In this document: piece after piece, positions 16,457-24,070 of the stretch
Layout: every line of letters starts with the position of its first letter
Position numbering within the stretch: position 1 is the first letter of the stretch
Notes under the pieces: generated by a model
Databases searched by the model: none
The model's input: the letters and a program-made list of their open reading frames with translations, nothing else
Told to the model about the DNA's origin: nothing
NCBI GenBank assembly: GCA_900546645.1
Contig: URDR01000012.1
Span: 1 to 44,615, forward strand
Length of the DNA: 44,615 nucleotides
Reading direction: 5' to 3'
Source of the DNA: an uncultured Bacteroides sp.
Lineage (GTDB): Bacteria; Bacteroidota; Bacteroidia; Bacteroidales; Bacteroidaceae
Made by a program: the position numbers and the translations under genes

Positions 16457-16591
16457 CTAAAGAACAGGCATCGCCAAACGCCCTAATAGGAGTGAATAAG
16501 AAGAAACAATACTCACGCCGTTGCAGTATGTAGAAAAGGGTATAACATTGGCTATACACCTTTGTACATATACAAACAGTATGAGTGCCAT
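16457..16591 (-). CDS. Possible short leader peptide, 44 aa
   Basis: The frame starts MALILFVYVQ and is hydrophobic at first. It has AGGAGG 11 bases before the ATG and a Bacteroides-type TATATTTG box about 100 bases upstream, so it could be translated as a leader of the WYL operon. There is no homology I recognise, the spacing is long, and it could be chance. Low confidence. Confidence 0.25.
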   Translation of the reverse strand: MALILFVYVQRCIANVIPFSTYCNGVSIVSSYSLLLGRLAMPVL

Positions 16592-16694
16592 ATTGTCTCT
16601 ATCCTCCTATTGTGAAATTGGCGATTTCGTTCTTTCGGATAAAGCAAAAAACGCTTTCTATGTTCAGTCCGACCATTTCTCCAGTCGAACAATG

Positions 16695-16702
16695 CAAATA
16701 TA
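16695..16702 (-). promoter_or_regulatory. Possible -7 promoter box, TATATTTG
   Basis: It matches the Bacteroides TAnnTTTG consensus read leftward, toward the WYL operon. No good -33 element is visible at the usual spacing, so it is only a candidate. Confidence 0.35.
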
Positions 16703-16795
16703 CGTTTTTTGTTCAATATGACGCTCTGATAATGAGTATTATTTCTTCAAATATAAGGAAAACAATACTTTCTTAGACGGAAAAATAAGAAAAAG

Positions 16796-16831
16796 AAAAA
16801 AAGAAGCCAAGATTTTAACCTTAGCTTCCTA
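16796..16831 (-). terminator. Intrinsic terminator after the YubB-like gene
   Basis: Leftward, GAAGCTAAG pairs with CTTGGCTTC (one mismatch) and seven Ts follow. It ends the recombinase operon 18471 to 16841, nine bases after the last stop codon. Confidence 0.8.
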
Positions 16832-16840
16832 TTTTTGCTG

Positions 16841-17419
16841 TTAATCCTCCACTATTTCGAACTTGTGAAAGGAGAAGTACATGTCATCGTCCTCATGCTC
16901 TTCCATGTAATCCTCCAGAGCTTGACTCACATCTTTTTCTGTGGGTGTGACGTTCTTACCGACAATTTCTGAGACGAACTTATCCACTTGCTCTATGGTT
17001 TCGAAATACTCCCAATCTTCTCCTGTGTCTAAGAAGTATCGTTCAGGAAAGTAATCACCAGTTGAATCATTAGTATAGAACACACCACAACCAGATTCTT
17101 GCTCTTGATAATAGACTTTAATAGAGGGGAATTTCTCTTCAATGATTTGTCGAACACCTTCTTGCTCGCACCAAGCCGTAGATTGGTTTATAGTGAGAAC
17201 ATTGCCGTCAAGAGAGTAATCCGTAATTTCACCACGACATCTGTACTTTTCCCAATCACCGCCAAGTTTAGTGACGAGATTGCCCAACCATCGCTTTCCA
17301 AAACCATTCTTTAGAATCGAGGTCTTGCGTTTGTCGATATACTTCAAAACTTTATGCAGAGACTTTACTTCCTTCAAGTCCCCCACACATTTATAAGAGG
17401 TATCACACCAGTTAGGCAT
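16841..17419 (-). CDS. YubB / DUF1281-like ferredoxin-fold protein
   Basis: 192 aa from MPNWC; the frame is open eight codons further, but MPNWC is the conserved N-terminus of the YubB/DUF1281-like (Api92-like) family of plasmid and phage proteins. The body has aromatic and acidic blocks (STAWCEQEGV, DYFPERYFLDTGEDWEYF) and a very acidic C-terminal part (EDYMEEHEDDDMYF). The role of the family is unknown. The start overlaps the 75-aa gene upstream by eight bases, so the pair is coupled; it is the last gene of the recombinase operon. Confidence 0.7.
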   Translation of the reverse strand: MPNWCDTSYKCVGDLKEVKSLHKVLKYIDKRKTSILKNGFGKRWLGNLVTKLGGDWEKYRCRGEITDYSLDGNVLTINQSTAWCEQEGVRQIIEEKFPSIKVYYQEQESGCGVFYTNDSTGDYFPERYFLDTGEDWEYFETIEQVDKFVSEIVGKNVTPTEKDVSQALEDYMEEHEDDDMYFSFHKFEIVED

Positions 17420-17639
17420 TTTCAACCTCCTTTCCATCTTCATAGTGGTAAATAGATAAATCCTCAGAAACCATCCATTGACAGTTCTTTAGTCTGAATC
17501 CATACTTTTCTTCGAGGGTTGAGAGAAAATCCTCAAAATCATCATACTTTTCCGATTCTCTCAGTTCTTCGTCTGTCAGCTTAATGATATTTAAGCAGCC
17601 GAAACAGAAATCTAATACTAAAACGTATCTTGGTTCCAT
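17412..17639 (-). CDS. Small acidic hypothetical protein
   Basis: 75 aa, strongly acidic in the middle (DEELRESEKYDDFEDFLS). No domain recognised. It overlaps the YubB-like gene by eight bases and follows the 49-aa gene by 11 bases. Such acidic small proteins in mobile elements are sometimes inhibitors of host nucleases, but nothing here proves that. Confidence 0.6.
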   Translation of the reverse strand: MEPRYVLVLDFCFGCLNIIKLTDEELRESEKYDDFEDFLSTLEEKYGFRLKNCQWMVSEDLSIYHYEDGKEVENA

Positions 17640-17650
17640 AATTTTTAATG

Positions 17651-17800
17651 TTATGCTATTGTAAAGAAATTGGGTTCGTTAGAGTTAAAGCCAATTCTTA
17701 TAGCTTTTACACCTTTCTTTAATTTATCAGTTGCCTTTTTCAGTTGAGGTCGAAAAGGAATATTCTTTTCTATACCTCTGTTGTTTTTCTTTTCTTTCAT
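17651..17800 (-). CDS. Small basic protein, 49 aa
   Basis: It begins MKEKKNNRGIEKN and is rich in lysine and arginine. The start codon overlaps the recombinase stop codon in an ATGA arrangement, which supports real, coupled translation. No homology recognised; it could bind nucleic acid, judging only from charge. Confidence 0.5.
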   Translation of the reverse strand: MKEKKNNRGIEKNIPFRPQLKKATDKLKKGVKAIRIGFNSNEPNFFTIA

Positions 17801-18471
17801 GACAGTTTATATCTTTTAATCAGTTTATATACAGTGGATTTTGTGAACGAACAGCCTCTCGATGTGACAAATCCCTCTTGATTAAGGATATTGGCCATTT
17901 CACTATAGCTGCGGTTTTCTTTCACCAAAATCCGTAACATTGCAACCGCCCTTTTATTATTAGGGTTGTTGTCCGCCTTGACTCTACATGTCCTTATGCT
18001 GTTTTGGATTGCTACCTGATGCTTCTCCAGTAAGTGTTCAGGATTGCCAAGCTTGAATCCCCTTGCTTTTTTTGCCTGTAATGAAGCCTTTGTTCTGGCC
18101 GCAATCAGTTCCGCTTCGTATTGGGATATTGCAGAAATGATGTGCAAAACCATTTTATTAGCTTGTGGGAAATCACAAAAGACTATCTCCACATCACTTT
18201 CCAACAAGTTTGACAGGAATGAAACACTTCGGGCGAGACGATCTAGCTTTGCCACAATTAGAGTAGCACCGTCTTTTCTACATAGTGCCAATGCTTCTTT
18301 AAGTTTCGGTCGGTCTGATTTTCTTCCGCTCTCCACTTCCACGAACTCTGCTATCGGTATCGTATCATGAAGGTGGTTATGTATGATTTCTCGTTGAGCT
18401 TCCAGTCCTAATCCCGAATAACCCTGCTTTTGTGTCGAGACTCGGAGGTAAGCTACATACTTTTGTTTCAT
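17797..18471 (-). CDS. Serine recombinase (resolvase/invertase family)
   Basis: 224 aa. The N-terminal resolvase domain shows YLRVSTQKQ with the nucleophile Ser12, EFVEVESGRKSDRP at 42-54, and AKLDRLARS at 74-82 with the catalytic D-R-x-x-R pattern. A long helix E (YEAELIAARTKASLQAKKARG) and a C-terminal helix-turn-helix (SYSEMANILNQEGF ... TVYKLIKRY) complete the usual short recombinase. It probably resolves dimers or inverts a segment. No paired recombination site was recognised. It heads a four-gene operon with small proteins and the YubB-like gene. Confidence 0.9.
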   Translation of the reverse strand: MKQKYVAYLRVSTQKQGYSGLGLEAQREIIHNHLHDTIPIAEFVEVESGRKSDRPKLKEALALCRKDGATLIVAKLDRLARSVSFLSNLLESDVEIVFCDFPQANKMVLHIISAISQYEAELIAARTKASLQAKKARGFKLGNPEHLLEKHQVAIQNSIRTCRVKADNNPNNKRAVAMLRILVKENRSYSEMANILNQEGFVTSRGCSFTKSTVYKLIKRYKLS

Positions 18472-18545
18472 TGTTGAGTTGATTTAACAATAGTTCCACC
18501 GACAAGACGAGCATCTAATCTTTGGAACCATCATAGGTTGAACAC

Positions 18546-18597
18546 AAAAAAGGGGAATACATGAGTTTCTATAATCTAAATTCTCACATATTCCCCG
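18546..18597 (-). terminator. Intrinsic terminator after the small-gene cluster
   Basis: GGGGAATA (with ATGAG/CTCAC extension) pairs with TATTCCCC across an 18-base loop and six Ts follow leftward. It closes the transcript of ten small genes (21177 to 18620). Confidence 0.82.
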
Positions 18598-18619
18598 ATA
18601 ACATAAATTATCGTCTGCC

Positions 18620-18964
18620 TTATACAGCTACCTTATATATAAGTTCGTATTTGCAGCAGATAAAATCATAGGAGGCTAAACCATAACTGATGGTATCATC
18701 TATTACAGCCACTATTTTATCAAGCGGCACACAATTATAGGTGATTTCTGTTTCCTCATTTTCTGGTTTAACTATTATCTGATATAAGTTCATTTCTGGT
18801 AAATAATGAACCTCAATCCAACACTCGGTTTTGAGAAGGTAAAACTCAGTACCATTCTCTGTCACCCTTATGTCATTAAAATCCAATCCCCAGCCAAATG
18901 GGAGAAAGGATTTTTGTAAAGCGTCATGCCAAATCACTTTAGCTATCTTCTCATTCTCGTTCAT
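18620..18964 (-). CDS. Hypothetical protein, tandem paralogue of the 18961-19296 gene
   Basis: 114 aa, no known domain. Aligned with the upstream 111-aa protein it shares A-[KR]-x-I-W near residue 10, P-x-x-WG-[LV]-D at about 24-28, the EFxx..V-x-Y pattern and a [LN]-x-x-[IV]-x-V-I-D block, so they are duplicates. The start overlaps the stop of that gene by four bases. It is the last gene before the terminator. Confidence 0.65.
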   Translation of the reverse strand: MNENEKIAKVIWHDALQKSFLPFGWGLDFNDIRVTENGTEFYLLKTECWIEVHYLPEMNLYQIIVKPENEETEITYNCVPLDKIVAVIDDTISYGLASYDFICCKYELIYKVAV

Positions 18965-19296
18965 AGTCCTAAAATGTAGTTCATAACTTTGGTGTTGTAG
19001 TCATCAGCCATCTCCACATTTTGGTCAATTACTTCAGCCAAATTATCTAGGTAAACGTCATCAATCCGTTTCACCTCATTCCCTTCTTCGTTATAAAGGG
19101 AAACTTGAAACAAATCTACTCCCTCTATATAGGTTATTCTCACATCTCCAGTATGTAGGAATCCTTGGACGTGAAATTCCAAAGAATCTTCACTACAAAC
19201 AAAGCTGTCTGTATCTACTCCCCAACTCATAGGAAGAGTTGGGTTAGCGGCAATGATACTCCAAATGTATCTCGCCATTTCTGTTGTTATCTTCAT
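18961..19296 (-). CDS. Hypothetical protein, tandem paralogue of the 18620-18964 gene
   Basis: 111 aa. Beginning MKITTEMARYIW with SWGVDTDSF, it is the sister of the downstream protein. It overlaps the preceding small gene by four bases and the following one by four, so three consecutive genes share stop/start codons. No function is known. Confidence 0.65.
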   Translation of the reverse strand: MKITTEMARYIWSIIAANPTLPMSWGVDTDSFVCSEDSLEFHVQGFLHTGDVRITYIEGVDLFQVSLYNEEGNEVKRIDDVYLDNLAEVIDQNVEMADDYNTKVMNYILGL

Positions 19297-19454
19297 TTTT
19301 TTGCTGTTTTATTATCAATCCATCTTTTTGCCGCATCCAAAGACAGAAGATGTTTGGTTTCCACTTCTTCGTCATCATTGAGTGCGTAAGCTTGAAAATC
19401 TGCTGTAGAAAACTGAATAATCAAGTTCTCATTATAAACCAGTTCTTCAGCCAT
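19293..19454 (-). CDS. Small hypothetical protein, 53 aa
   Basis: Starts MAEELVYNENLIIQF and ends AAKRWIDNKTAKK. It overlaps the 67-aa gene upstream by eight bases and the 111-aa gene downstream by four bases, filling the gap exactly. This packing is the main evidence that it is a real gene. Confidence 0.55.
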   Translation of the reverse strand: MAEELVYNENLIIQFSTADFQAYALNDDEEVETKHLLSLDAAKRWIDNKTAKK

Positions 19455-19650
19455 TTTCTAAGATTGTTTTAATGTTATCTACTTGCTGTTTAGTCGGTGC
19501 GGTAAAGACGATATAAGCATCATCATCTTCTTCTCCTGACCATACAACTTTAATAATCTCACCGCCGTTATCTAGGACTAACGACTTGTAATATTGAACA
19601 TCACCATCATGTTCAATATCAGGTATAAAGAACACTCCTTTATTAGCCAT
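19447..19650 (-). CDS. Small hypothetical protein, 67 aa
   Basis: Begins MANKGVFFIPDIEHDG and has an acidic turn (SGEEDDDAYIVF) followed by a helix (TKQQVDNIKTILENG). The strand-helix pattern suggests a small alpha/beta fold. It overlaps both neighbours by eight bases within the small-gene operon. Confidence 0.6.
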   Translation of the reverse strand: MANKGVFFIPDIEHDGDVQYYKSLVLDNGGEIIKVVWSGEEDDDAYIVFTAPTKQQVDNIKTILENG

Positions 19651-19840
19651 AGTATTCTTTCATATAACAGGTTTCACATAAAGAGCCGTAGTCATTTACA
19701 TCACTTCTGCTCATGGGTTTACCACAATAATCGCAATGTCTTACCACTTCTTCGTGCATATATCTTGCGACTTCCATTAACGGTGTTCCAGAATAGGAAA
19801 CCGTTATCTTACTTTTCTTAGTTATCTTCTTCTTTGCCAT
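19643..19840 (-). CDS. Small zinc-ribbon-like protein
   Basis: 65 aa from MAKKKITKKSK; an earlier in-frame ATG at 19894 would add 18 residues but lies inside another likely small gene. The basic N-terminus precedes C-x2-C (CDYCGKP) and C-x2-C (CETCY) pairs typical of a zinc ribbon. Probably binds DNA, RNA or protein. It overlaps the next gene by eight bases. Confidence 0.6.
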   Translation of the reverse strand: MAKKKITKKSKITVSYSGTPLMEVARYMHEEVVRHCDYCGKPMSRSDVNDYGSLCETCYMKEYYG

Positions 19841-19958
19841 TTTCTTTTTCCTGATTGTGAAGGAAGCAGATAAATTCTGATAATTGGCTTTCATTCAAAA
19901 TTTCCACTAAAAAACTTATCTGCTCTTTCAGTTGATTAATTTCAGATTGCTTTTCCAC
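19818..19958 (-). CDS. Possible small coiled-coil protein, GTG start
   Basis: 46 aa (VEKQSEINQLKEQISFLVEI...), a heptad-like helix. It would start at GTG inside the end of the 167-aa gene, with AAAGAAG just before, and end inside the zinc-ribbon gene. A stop codon directly upstream rules out a longer form. The overlaps are like those of its neighbours, but the rare start lowers confidence. Confidence 0.35.
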   Translation of the reverse strand: MEKQSEINQLKEQISFLVEILNESQLSEFICFLHNQEKENGKEEDN

Positions 19959-20445
19959 CTTCTTTCAATTTATCTGCATACTTGTTTCTTATGTAGGCGG
20001 TCAGAATAGCTTTTATGACCTTAGCTCTATCTGCCCGGTCGTAGTTGGCAGGCACATCATGACTATAACCATTTCTGAAAGACTCATGAAGCTTACCCAG
20101 ACACAGATTTTCGTATCTATTATCCAAGAAATCCTTTAGCTTATAATCCGTATAGGTATCGGTATCGTCTCCCTGTATGTAAACCGACATCATTATCACG
20201 TCCTTCTTGCCATTCCAGATTGAAGTTACATTGCTGTTCCAGTTGTTTCCAGCATCAGAAAGGAATAGCGTTTTGAACTTATTTCTCGCTTTCCCTGAAT
20301 CTCCTTTTCCAGCCTCCTTGATAATTCTAAGGATGGTAGCGTAGGAAATTGAGAGTAATTCATTTTCACTGAGAGAGTTTATAATCTCCAGTTTCTTTTT
20401 AGGAGCGTATCGTTTGAATAGCTCCACGTTGATATTTGTTGCCAT
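19942..20445 (-). CDS. Hypothetical protein of the small-gene operon
   Basis: 167 aa, mixed alpha/beta, with a helical N-terminal third (PKKKLEIINSLSENELLSIS...) and a middle with GNNWNSNVTSIWNGKKDVIMMSVY. No recognised domain and no membrane segment. It follows the 77-aa gene by five bases. Function unknown; probably an accessory gene of the element. Confidence 0.65.
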   Translation of the reverse strand: MATNINVELFKRYAPKKKLEIINSLSENELLSISYATILRIIKEAGKGDSGKARNKFKTLFLSDAGNNWNSNVTSIWNGKKDVIMMSVYIQGDDTDTYTDYKLKDFLDNRYENLCLGKLHESFRNGYSHDVPANYDRADRAKVIKAILTAYIRNKYADKLKEGGKAI

Positions 20446-20450
20446 ATTGC

Positions 20451-20684
20451 TTACTTTTTAATGAAATATTCAATAGCAGAATGAACCAGAACATAGTAAT
20501 TCTGATTCACTCCACATTTATTCTCGTAAGGGTTATAGTAGTCCAAGCATAAATCCTCGTACAACTGAGGTAGATGCTTTTTGATTCTACTCACCAGCCA
20601 TTTATAGTTGATAGGCTTGATTCCCTTCATTTTCTTGTTCCACTCCGAAAGGGATATATCGGAACAACAGCATTCATAGGTCAT
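20451..20684 (-). CDS. Small hypothetical protein, 77 aa
   Basis: It begins MTYECCCSDISLSEWNKK; the cysteine cluster near the start may bind metal. A helical part INYKWLVSRIKKHLPQLYEDL follows. It starts three bases after the 96-aa gene ends and is followed by the 167-aa gene after five bases. No homology recognised. Confidence 0.6.
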   Translation of the reverse strand: MTYECCCSDISLSEWNKKMKGIKPINYKWLVSRIKKHLPQLYEDLCLDYYNPYENKCGVNQNYYVLVHSAIEYFIKK

Positions 20685-20687
20685 AGG

Positions 20688-20978
20688 CTAAATGAACGGT
20701 AAGTAGATTTCATCCAATATGCCTGATTCGACCATCTTCTTAGCTGCTTCATGTGTACTACGGTTTCTGTCATCGTAACCATAATCATCTGAAGCCATTT
20801 GTCTGATAGTTGCCACAAAAGTTCTCATGATGCTCTGCTGCAAGGTTCGATGCTGTAAACAGATACCTTTGGCAAAATACTCTGGCTTAAAGCTCAACGC
20901 ATTATGTATATCAGCGAGAGCGACAGCAGCCTTGTATTCGCTGCTCTGTTTAATGATTTCAAGACTCGGCTGTATCAT
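20688..20978 (-). CDS. Small hypothetical protein, 96 aa
   Basis: Helical, 96 aa, with ALADIHNALSFKPEYFAKGI and RNRSTHEAAKKMVESGI. It overlaps the 72-aa gene by 20 bases and ends three bases before the next start. No domain recognised; accessory gene of the element. Confidence 0.6.
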   Translation of the reverse strand: MIQPSLEIIKQSSEYKAAVALADIHNALSFKPEYFAKGICLQHRTLQQSIMRTFVATIRQMASDDYGYDDRNRSTHEAAKKMVESGILDEIYLPFI

Positions 20979-21177
20979 TGCTTTCTTTTTTTGAGGTTAT
21001 TACTGTGAATTTCTGACGCAGTTCTTCGATAACGTCTGCAAATTCTGTAAACTCTTCATAGCTCATTTTTGCTCCGTAAGATCTGAGTTCGATAGAGCCG
21101 CCATTGGTAGTGTTAAGTGTCAGGGTAATATCATTTCTTTCATTAACTTCCTGATTTATTGTTATTTCGTATTTCAT
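20959..21177 (-). CDS. Small hypothetical protein, first of the small-gene operon
   Basis: 72 aa. A beta-rich start (MKYEITINQEVNERNDITLT...SIELRSYG) is followed by a helix (EEFTEFADVIEELRQKF). The start lies only 16 bases after the terminator at 21194-21239, leaving no room for a separate promoter, so expression probably depends on read-through. Function unknown. Confidence 0.6.
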   Translation of the reverse strand: MKYEITINQEVNERNDITLTLNTTNGGSIELRSYGAKMSYEEFTEFADVIEELRQKFTVITSKKESNDTAES

Positions 21178-21193
21178 TGCTTTAAGTTTAATA

Positions 21194-21239
21194 TAAAAAA
21201 AGCGAGGAGAACTTCATTGTTTCAGAAATCCTCCCCGCT
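21194..21239 (-). terminator. Intrinsic terminator or attenuator after the exonuclease gene
   Basis: Leftward, AGCGGGGAG pairs with CTCCTCGCT (one mismatch) and seven Ts follow. It ends 17 bases before the next start codon, so it may act as an attenuator inside a longer transcript. Confidence 0.78.
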
Positions 21240-21263
21240 GTTGAAAGTGGGTTTTTGTCGCTT

Positions 21264-22196
21264 TTATACCGCTATCATAAGACTTCCTGCGACATTGGAG
21301 GTCTTTTCGTAAAGAGAGTAATCAATCTCAGGATGTTCAGCTTTGAGCTTACTGGTGTTGAGAGAGATTCGTGTACTAGGCATCTTTCGGGTAAGACGCA
21401 TCGTTTCGGTCGTCCAGGTCTTTACTCCTGAACTTTCCATATCGGAGAGAATCTTGGCTTTGATTGCTGCCAGTCTTTCCTCTGCCTCATTCTTGGTCTG
21501 AATGAGGCATCTGATTTCCTCTTCCATAGACTTATACTCTTCTGGAATACCGAACGGATTATTGAACTTTTCTTCGTTAAGGTCAGCTTCCAACAATTCC
21601 TTGCAGATCTCGGAAGGTATTCTGTTTACGAAGATTACTTCACTGATATGGTCGATAGTTACATCCTTCTTGATCTTGTTACGAAGGTGGATGATGAAAA
21701 GCTTGTCAATTTTAGCCTTCTTGTTCTGTAATTCAAAGAAGTAGGCATAAAGACTGAGTTGCCATCTTGCTTTTTCAAGTTTTTCTGAGGTCATCACGCC
21801 ATAGGTCTTTATATCGCCTAAGCTGAAAGTATCTTCAGAAACACGATACACCTTATCGATCATAGAAGCCCAGTTATTGTTGTCTGATACAATGTACTCT
21901 GAGGCTTCATGAACCAATCCATGCTCTTGGCAGATTTTAATATAATCTGCCACTTCCACAGTTCCGTCATTGTTCCAATTCTTGTCGAAATCCTCAATGG
22001 AAGTGTGTACGTTTGTTCCGTAGGTGGCTGCTGATTTGAGAACAGCTTCATCTACGTTATCATACTCTTCAGGGAATAATTGTCTTTGAATCATTCCTGT
22101 AATACCGCTCAGCTGTTTGTCGCCAAGCCAATACTCGTGAGGCTCTTCCAAGAAGATTACCTCACTGTTTTTCAATTCAATTCTTTTTGTTGCCAT
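21264..22196 (-). CDS. PD-(D/E)XK exonuclease of a phage-type recombination pair
   Basis: 310 aa. The Cas4/RecB/YqaJ-like nuclease core shows YGTNVHTSIEDF (59-70), E100 in HEASEYIV, D114 in MIDKVY, the D-I-K core at 128-130 in LGDIKTYG, and the Q-motif W-Q-L-S-L-Y-A-Y at 145-152. A coiled-coil stretch follows (CLIQTKNEAEERLAAIKAKI). It probably degrades one strand at double-strand ends to prepare DNA for annealing. It starts two bases after the end of the single-strand annealing gene, so the two form a recombination pair like those of phages. Confidence 0.8.
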   Translation of the reverse strand: MATKRIELKNSEVIFLEEPHEYWLGDKQLSGITGMIQRQLFPEEYDNVDEAVLKSAATYGTNVHTSIEDFDKNWNNDGTVEVADYIKICQEHGLVHEASEYIVSDNNNWASMIDKVYRVSEDTFSLGDIKTYGVMTSEKLEKARWQLSLYAYFFELQNKKAKIDKLFIIHLRNKIKKDVTIDHISEVIFVNRIPSEICKELLEADLNEEKFNNPFGIPEEYKSMEEEIRCLIQTKNEAEERLAAIKAKILSDMESSGVKTWTTETMRLTRKMPSTRISLNTSKLKAEHPEIDYSLYEKTSNVAGSLMIAV

Positions 22197-22198
22197 AA

Positions 22199-22930
22199 TT
22201 ATGCTGCTTTTTGAAGTTGAAGTTTACGTTCTGTGAAAAGTGCTTTGACTTCATTGTTACCATCTACCTCGTTCTTGTGCTGCTGGTAAAGCAACATCAA
22301 AGAGTTCTGGTCAGGGCATGATGACAAAGCCTGTTTGATTCCACTATAACGGTCTGTAATTGTCTTGACTTTACGAGCTTTAGTAACAGTCTCGTTTGTC
22401 GGTTGTTCGTCCGCTGGTTTCTCTGGTATATCTTCGCCAGCATAGACGTAGAGTCCTAATCCAAACATTGCCAAGTTTTTCACAAGACAACGCATAATGG
22501 ATTTGTTGATGTCAAACATGGTAGCCGCCTGAACGACTTTCTCTACATGTTTCTTCTGATAAGAATCCCATACCTGATAGATATAAGAAGTTTCTTTCAT
22601 CGCCTTGTTAGCTCCATTCATTACAGGGAGCCACATTTCATAAGTCAATCCTTCCACAGTGACTTCAGTATAAACCATGATGCCGATATTAGGGTCACTG
22701 AAATAAGGAAGATTTGTCGCTGGATTTTTGATGATTCTGTAGGTAGCACTTGGATATGCCGCCTTAAATTCTGCCCAGGCATTTGCCCAACTGAGGTAGC
22801 TGAGCTTGTCATTGTCTCTCTTTTCCAATTTATCGTTGAGATCAAGAGAATAGAGTGAGTTGAACATGATTTCTCTAAGTTCATCTTCGGTTGCTCCTTG
22901 TGGGAGGCTTGGTTTTTTGAATTTACACAT
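22199..22930 (-). CDS. Single-strand annealing protein, Sak / DUF1071 family
   Basis: 243 aa. The DUF1071 signature is clear: KLSYLSWANAWAEFKAAYP at 42-60, a G-I-M-V-Y-T-E-V-T-V stretch and LPVMNGANKA at 101-110. Family members form rings or filaments on single-stranded DNA and promote annealing (established). The C-terminal third is variable, with KARKVKTITDRY and a helical tail. It is paired with the downstream exonuclease and lies 38 bases after the hairpin at 22968-23022. Confidence 0.85.
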   Translation of the reverse strand: MCKFKKPSLPQGATEDELREIMFNSLYSLDLNDKLEKRDNDKLSYLSWANAWAEFKAAYPSATYRIIKNPATNLPYFSDPNIGIMVYTEVTVEGLTYEMWLPVMNGANKAMKETSYIYQVWDSYQKKHVEKVVQAATMFDINKSIMRCLVKNLAMFGLGLYVYAGEDIPEKPADEQPTNETVTKARKVKTITDRYSGIKQALSSCPDQNSLMLLYQQHKNEVDGNNEVKALFTERKLQLQKAA

Positions 22931-22967
22931 ATTCGTAATGTTTTAGTTGTTAATAATCAGGTTGAAA

Positions 22968-23022
22968 CAAAAAGAGGGCGAAACACAAAATCTTTCTTGT
23001 TTGATAATGTATTTCGTCCTCT
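22968..23022 (-). terminator. Intrinsic terminator or attenuator before the annealing gene
   Basis: Leftward, AGAGGACGAAA pairs with TTTCGCCCTCT (one mismatch) followed by five Ts. It lies 26 bases after the DUF3871 stop and 38 bases before the next start, too little for a separate promoter. Confidence 0.75.
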
Positions 23023-23047
23023 AAACCTATCGTTAAGAGATAGGATT

Positions 23048-24034
23048 TTAATTTAGGAACCATGAATAGCCTTCGGTATCATTACCTTCTATAGCTTTTT
23101 GGATTCCTATAGCGAAGTCGGTGCAGTTCTGATTTCTGTCAAGCCACTTGTCTATATAAGACTGCTTGACCGCTTCATTAGATAACTGCATCAAATTCCA
23201 TGCTGTAATCTCCTCCCCATCTTTCTTGCCGAAGTTAGGATTGGAAACATAGTTCTTCACCATCGCATTCACGGCTTGGTCGCCGATGATTAACGATGGT
23301 AGTTTTTTCTGTTCTGACAAGGGAAGAAATTGGTATAATCTCATTCTTCCGATTATCTTGCAGAATAGTTCTTCGGATATTTGCGTTGACTGCAAATTCT
23401 CCAAAATCTGTAATGTATCTTCCTTGTGTGGACTAAAACCATTGAAAAGTTCTGATGACTTTTGGACTAAATCAGACTCTGTCATACATTCATTAGTTCC
23501 TGAATTTCCGTCACAAGTTAGCATTAAGTTACTACAAACACGTACCTGCCAACCCACGAATATCTTAAACTTCATGGTACTCTGGCGGCTGTAGAGTTTG
23601 TCCTCATTATAGGCACGAACACCTCCAATACAGAGATGGACGGACTGCCCATTGATTGTTTTTGTAAGATTCTTGACGTGAGCACAAAAAGCCATACGTT
23701 GATAAAATATAGTCTTTTCATCGTCACGCAATTCATTAATCTTTTTGTGTTGTGCGCTAGGTACTCTTCCGATGATGGCATGTGACACACGAATCTCCAC
23801 AGGTGTCATTTCTCCGAATACCTGTCCTGCCGCTTCCGTTACGGCACCAATAAAACCTTGGTGCGAGATAGTAAGCGAATTATCACCAAATGTCGGGATG
23901 ATGTTGTTATTGGTCAATTCTTCAAGCGTAATTGCCTGAGTATTGCTTTCGATAAAATTAGGATGCTTCTCTTCCTGTACGACTATTGCAGTACTTTCCA
24001 GAGATTCTTCCTGATTGGTTCTTGTTGTTCTCAT
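23048..24034 (-). CDS. DUF3871 family protein
   Basis: 328 aa. It matches the DUF3871 family of Bacteroides phages and mobile elements: PTFGDNSLTISHQGFIGAV and GEMTPVEIRVSHAIIGRVPSAQHK near the N-terminus. The central region has cysteine-containing strands (LCIGGVRAYNEDKLYSRQS). The role of the family is not known; its place next to recombination genes suggests DNA metabolism. The start is 36 bases after a terminator-like hairpin. Confidence 0.78.
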   Translation of the reverse strand: MRTTRTNQEESLESTAIVVQEEKHPNFIESNTQAITLEELTNNNIIPTFGDNSLTISHQGFIGAVTEAAGQVFGEMTPVEIRVSHAIIGRVPSAQHKKINELRDDEKTIFYQRMAFCAHVKNLTKTINGQSVHLCIGGVRAYNEDKLYSRQSTMKFKIFVGWQVRVCSNLMLTCDGNSGTNECMTESDLVQKSSELFNGFSPHKEDTLQILENLQSTQISEELFCKIIGRMRLYQFLPLSEQKKLPSLIIGDQAVNAMVKNYVSNPNFGKKDGEEITAWNLMQLSNEAVKQSYIDKWLDRNQNCTDFAIGIQKAIEGNDTEGYSWFLN

Positions 24035-24070
24035 TTCTAATTGTTTTTTAAGTTTATGACTCTGGTAAAC

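Larger units (their letters stand above)
16305..16840. other. 536-base gap with regulatory signals and no clear gene
   Basis: It holds the operator at 16342-16362, a TTTGTA/TACAAA palindrome at 16561-16576, a possible 44-codon leader frame (16457-16591) and the terminator at 16796-16831. A leftward TATATTTG box (16695-16702) could drive the WYL operon with a long leader. No other protein is convincing here. Confidence 0.5.

Noticed and set aside
16521..16776. Plus-strand frames of 63-66 codons in the gap before the WYL operon
   Set aside because: No ribosome site or recognisable protein features; they lie opposite the candidate leftward promoter and leader.
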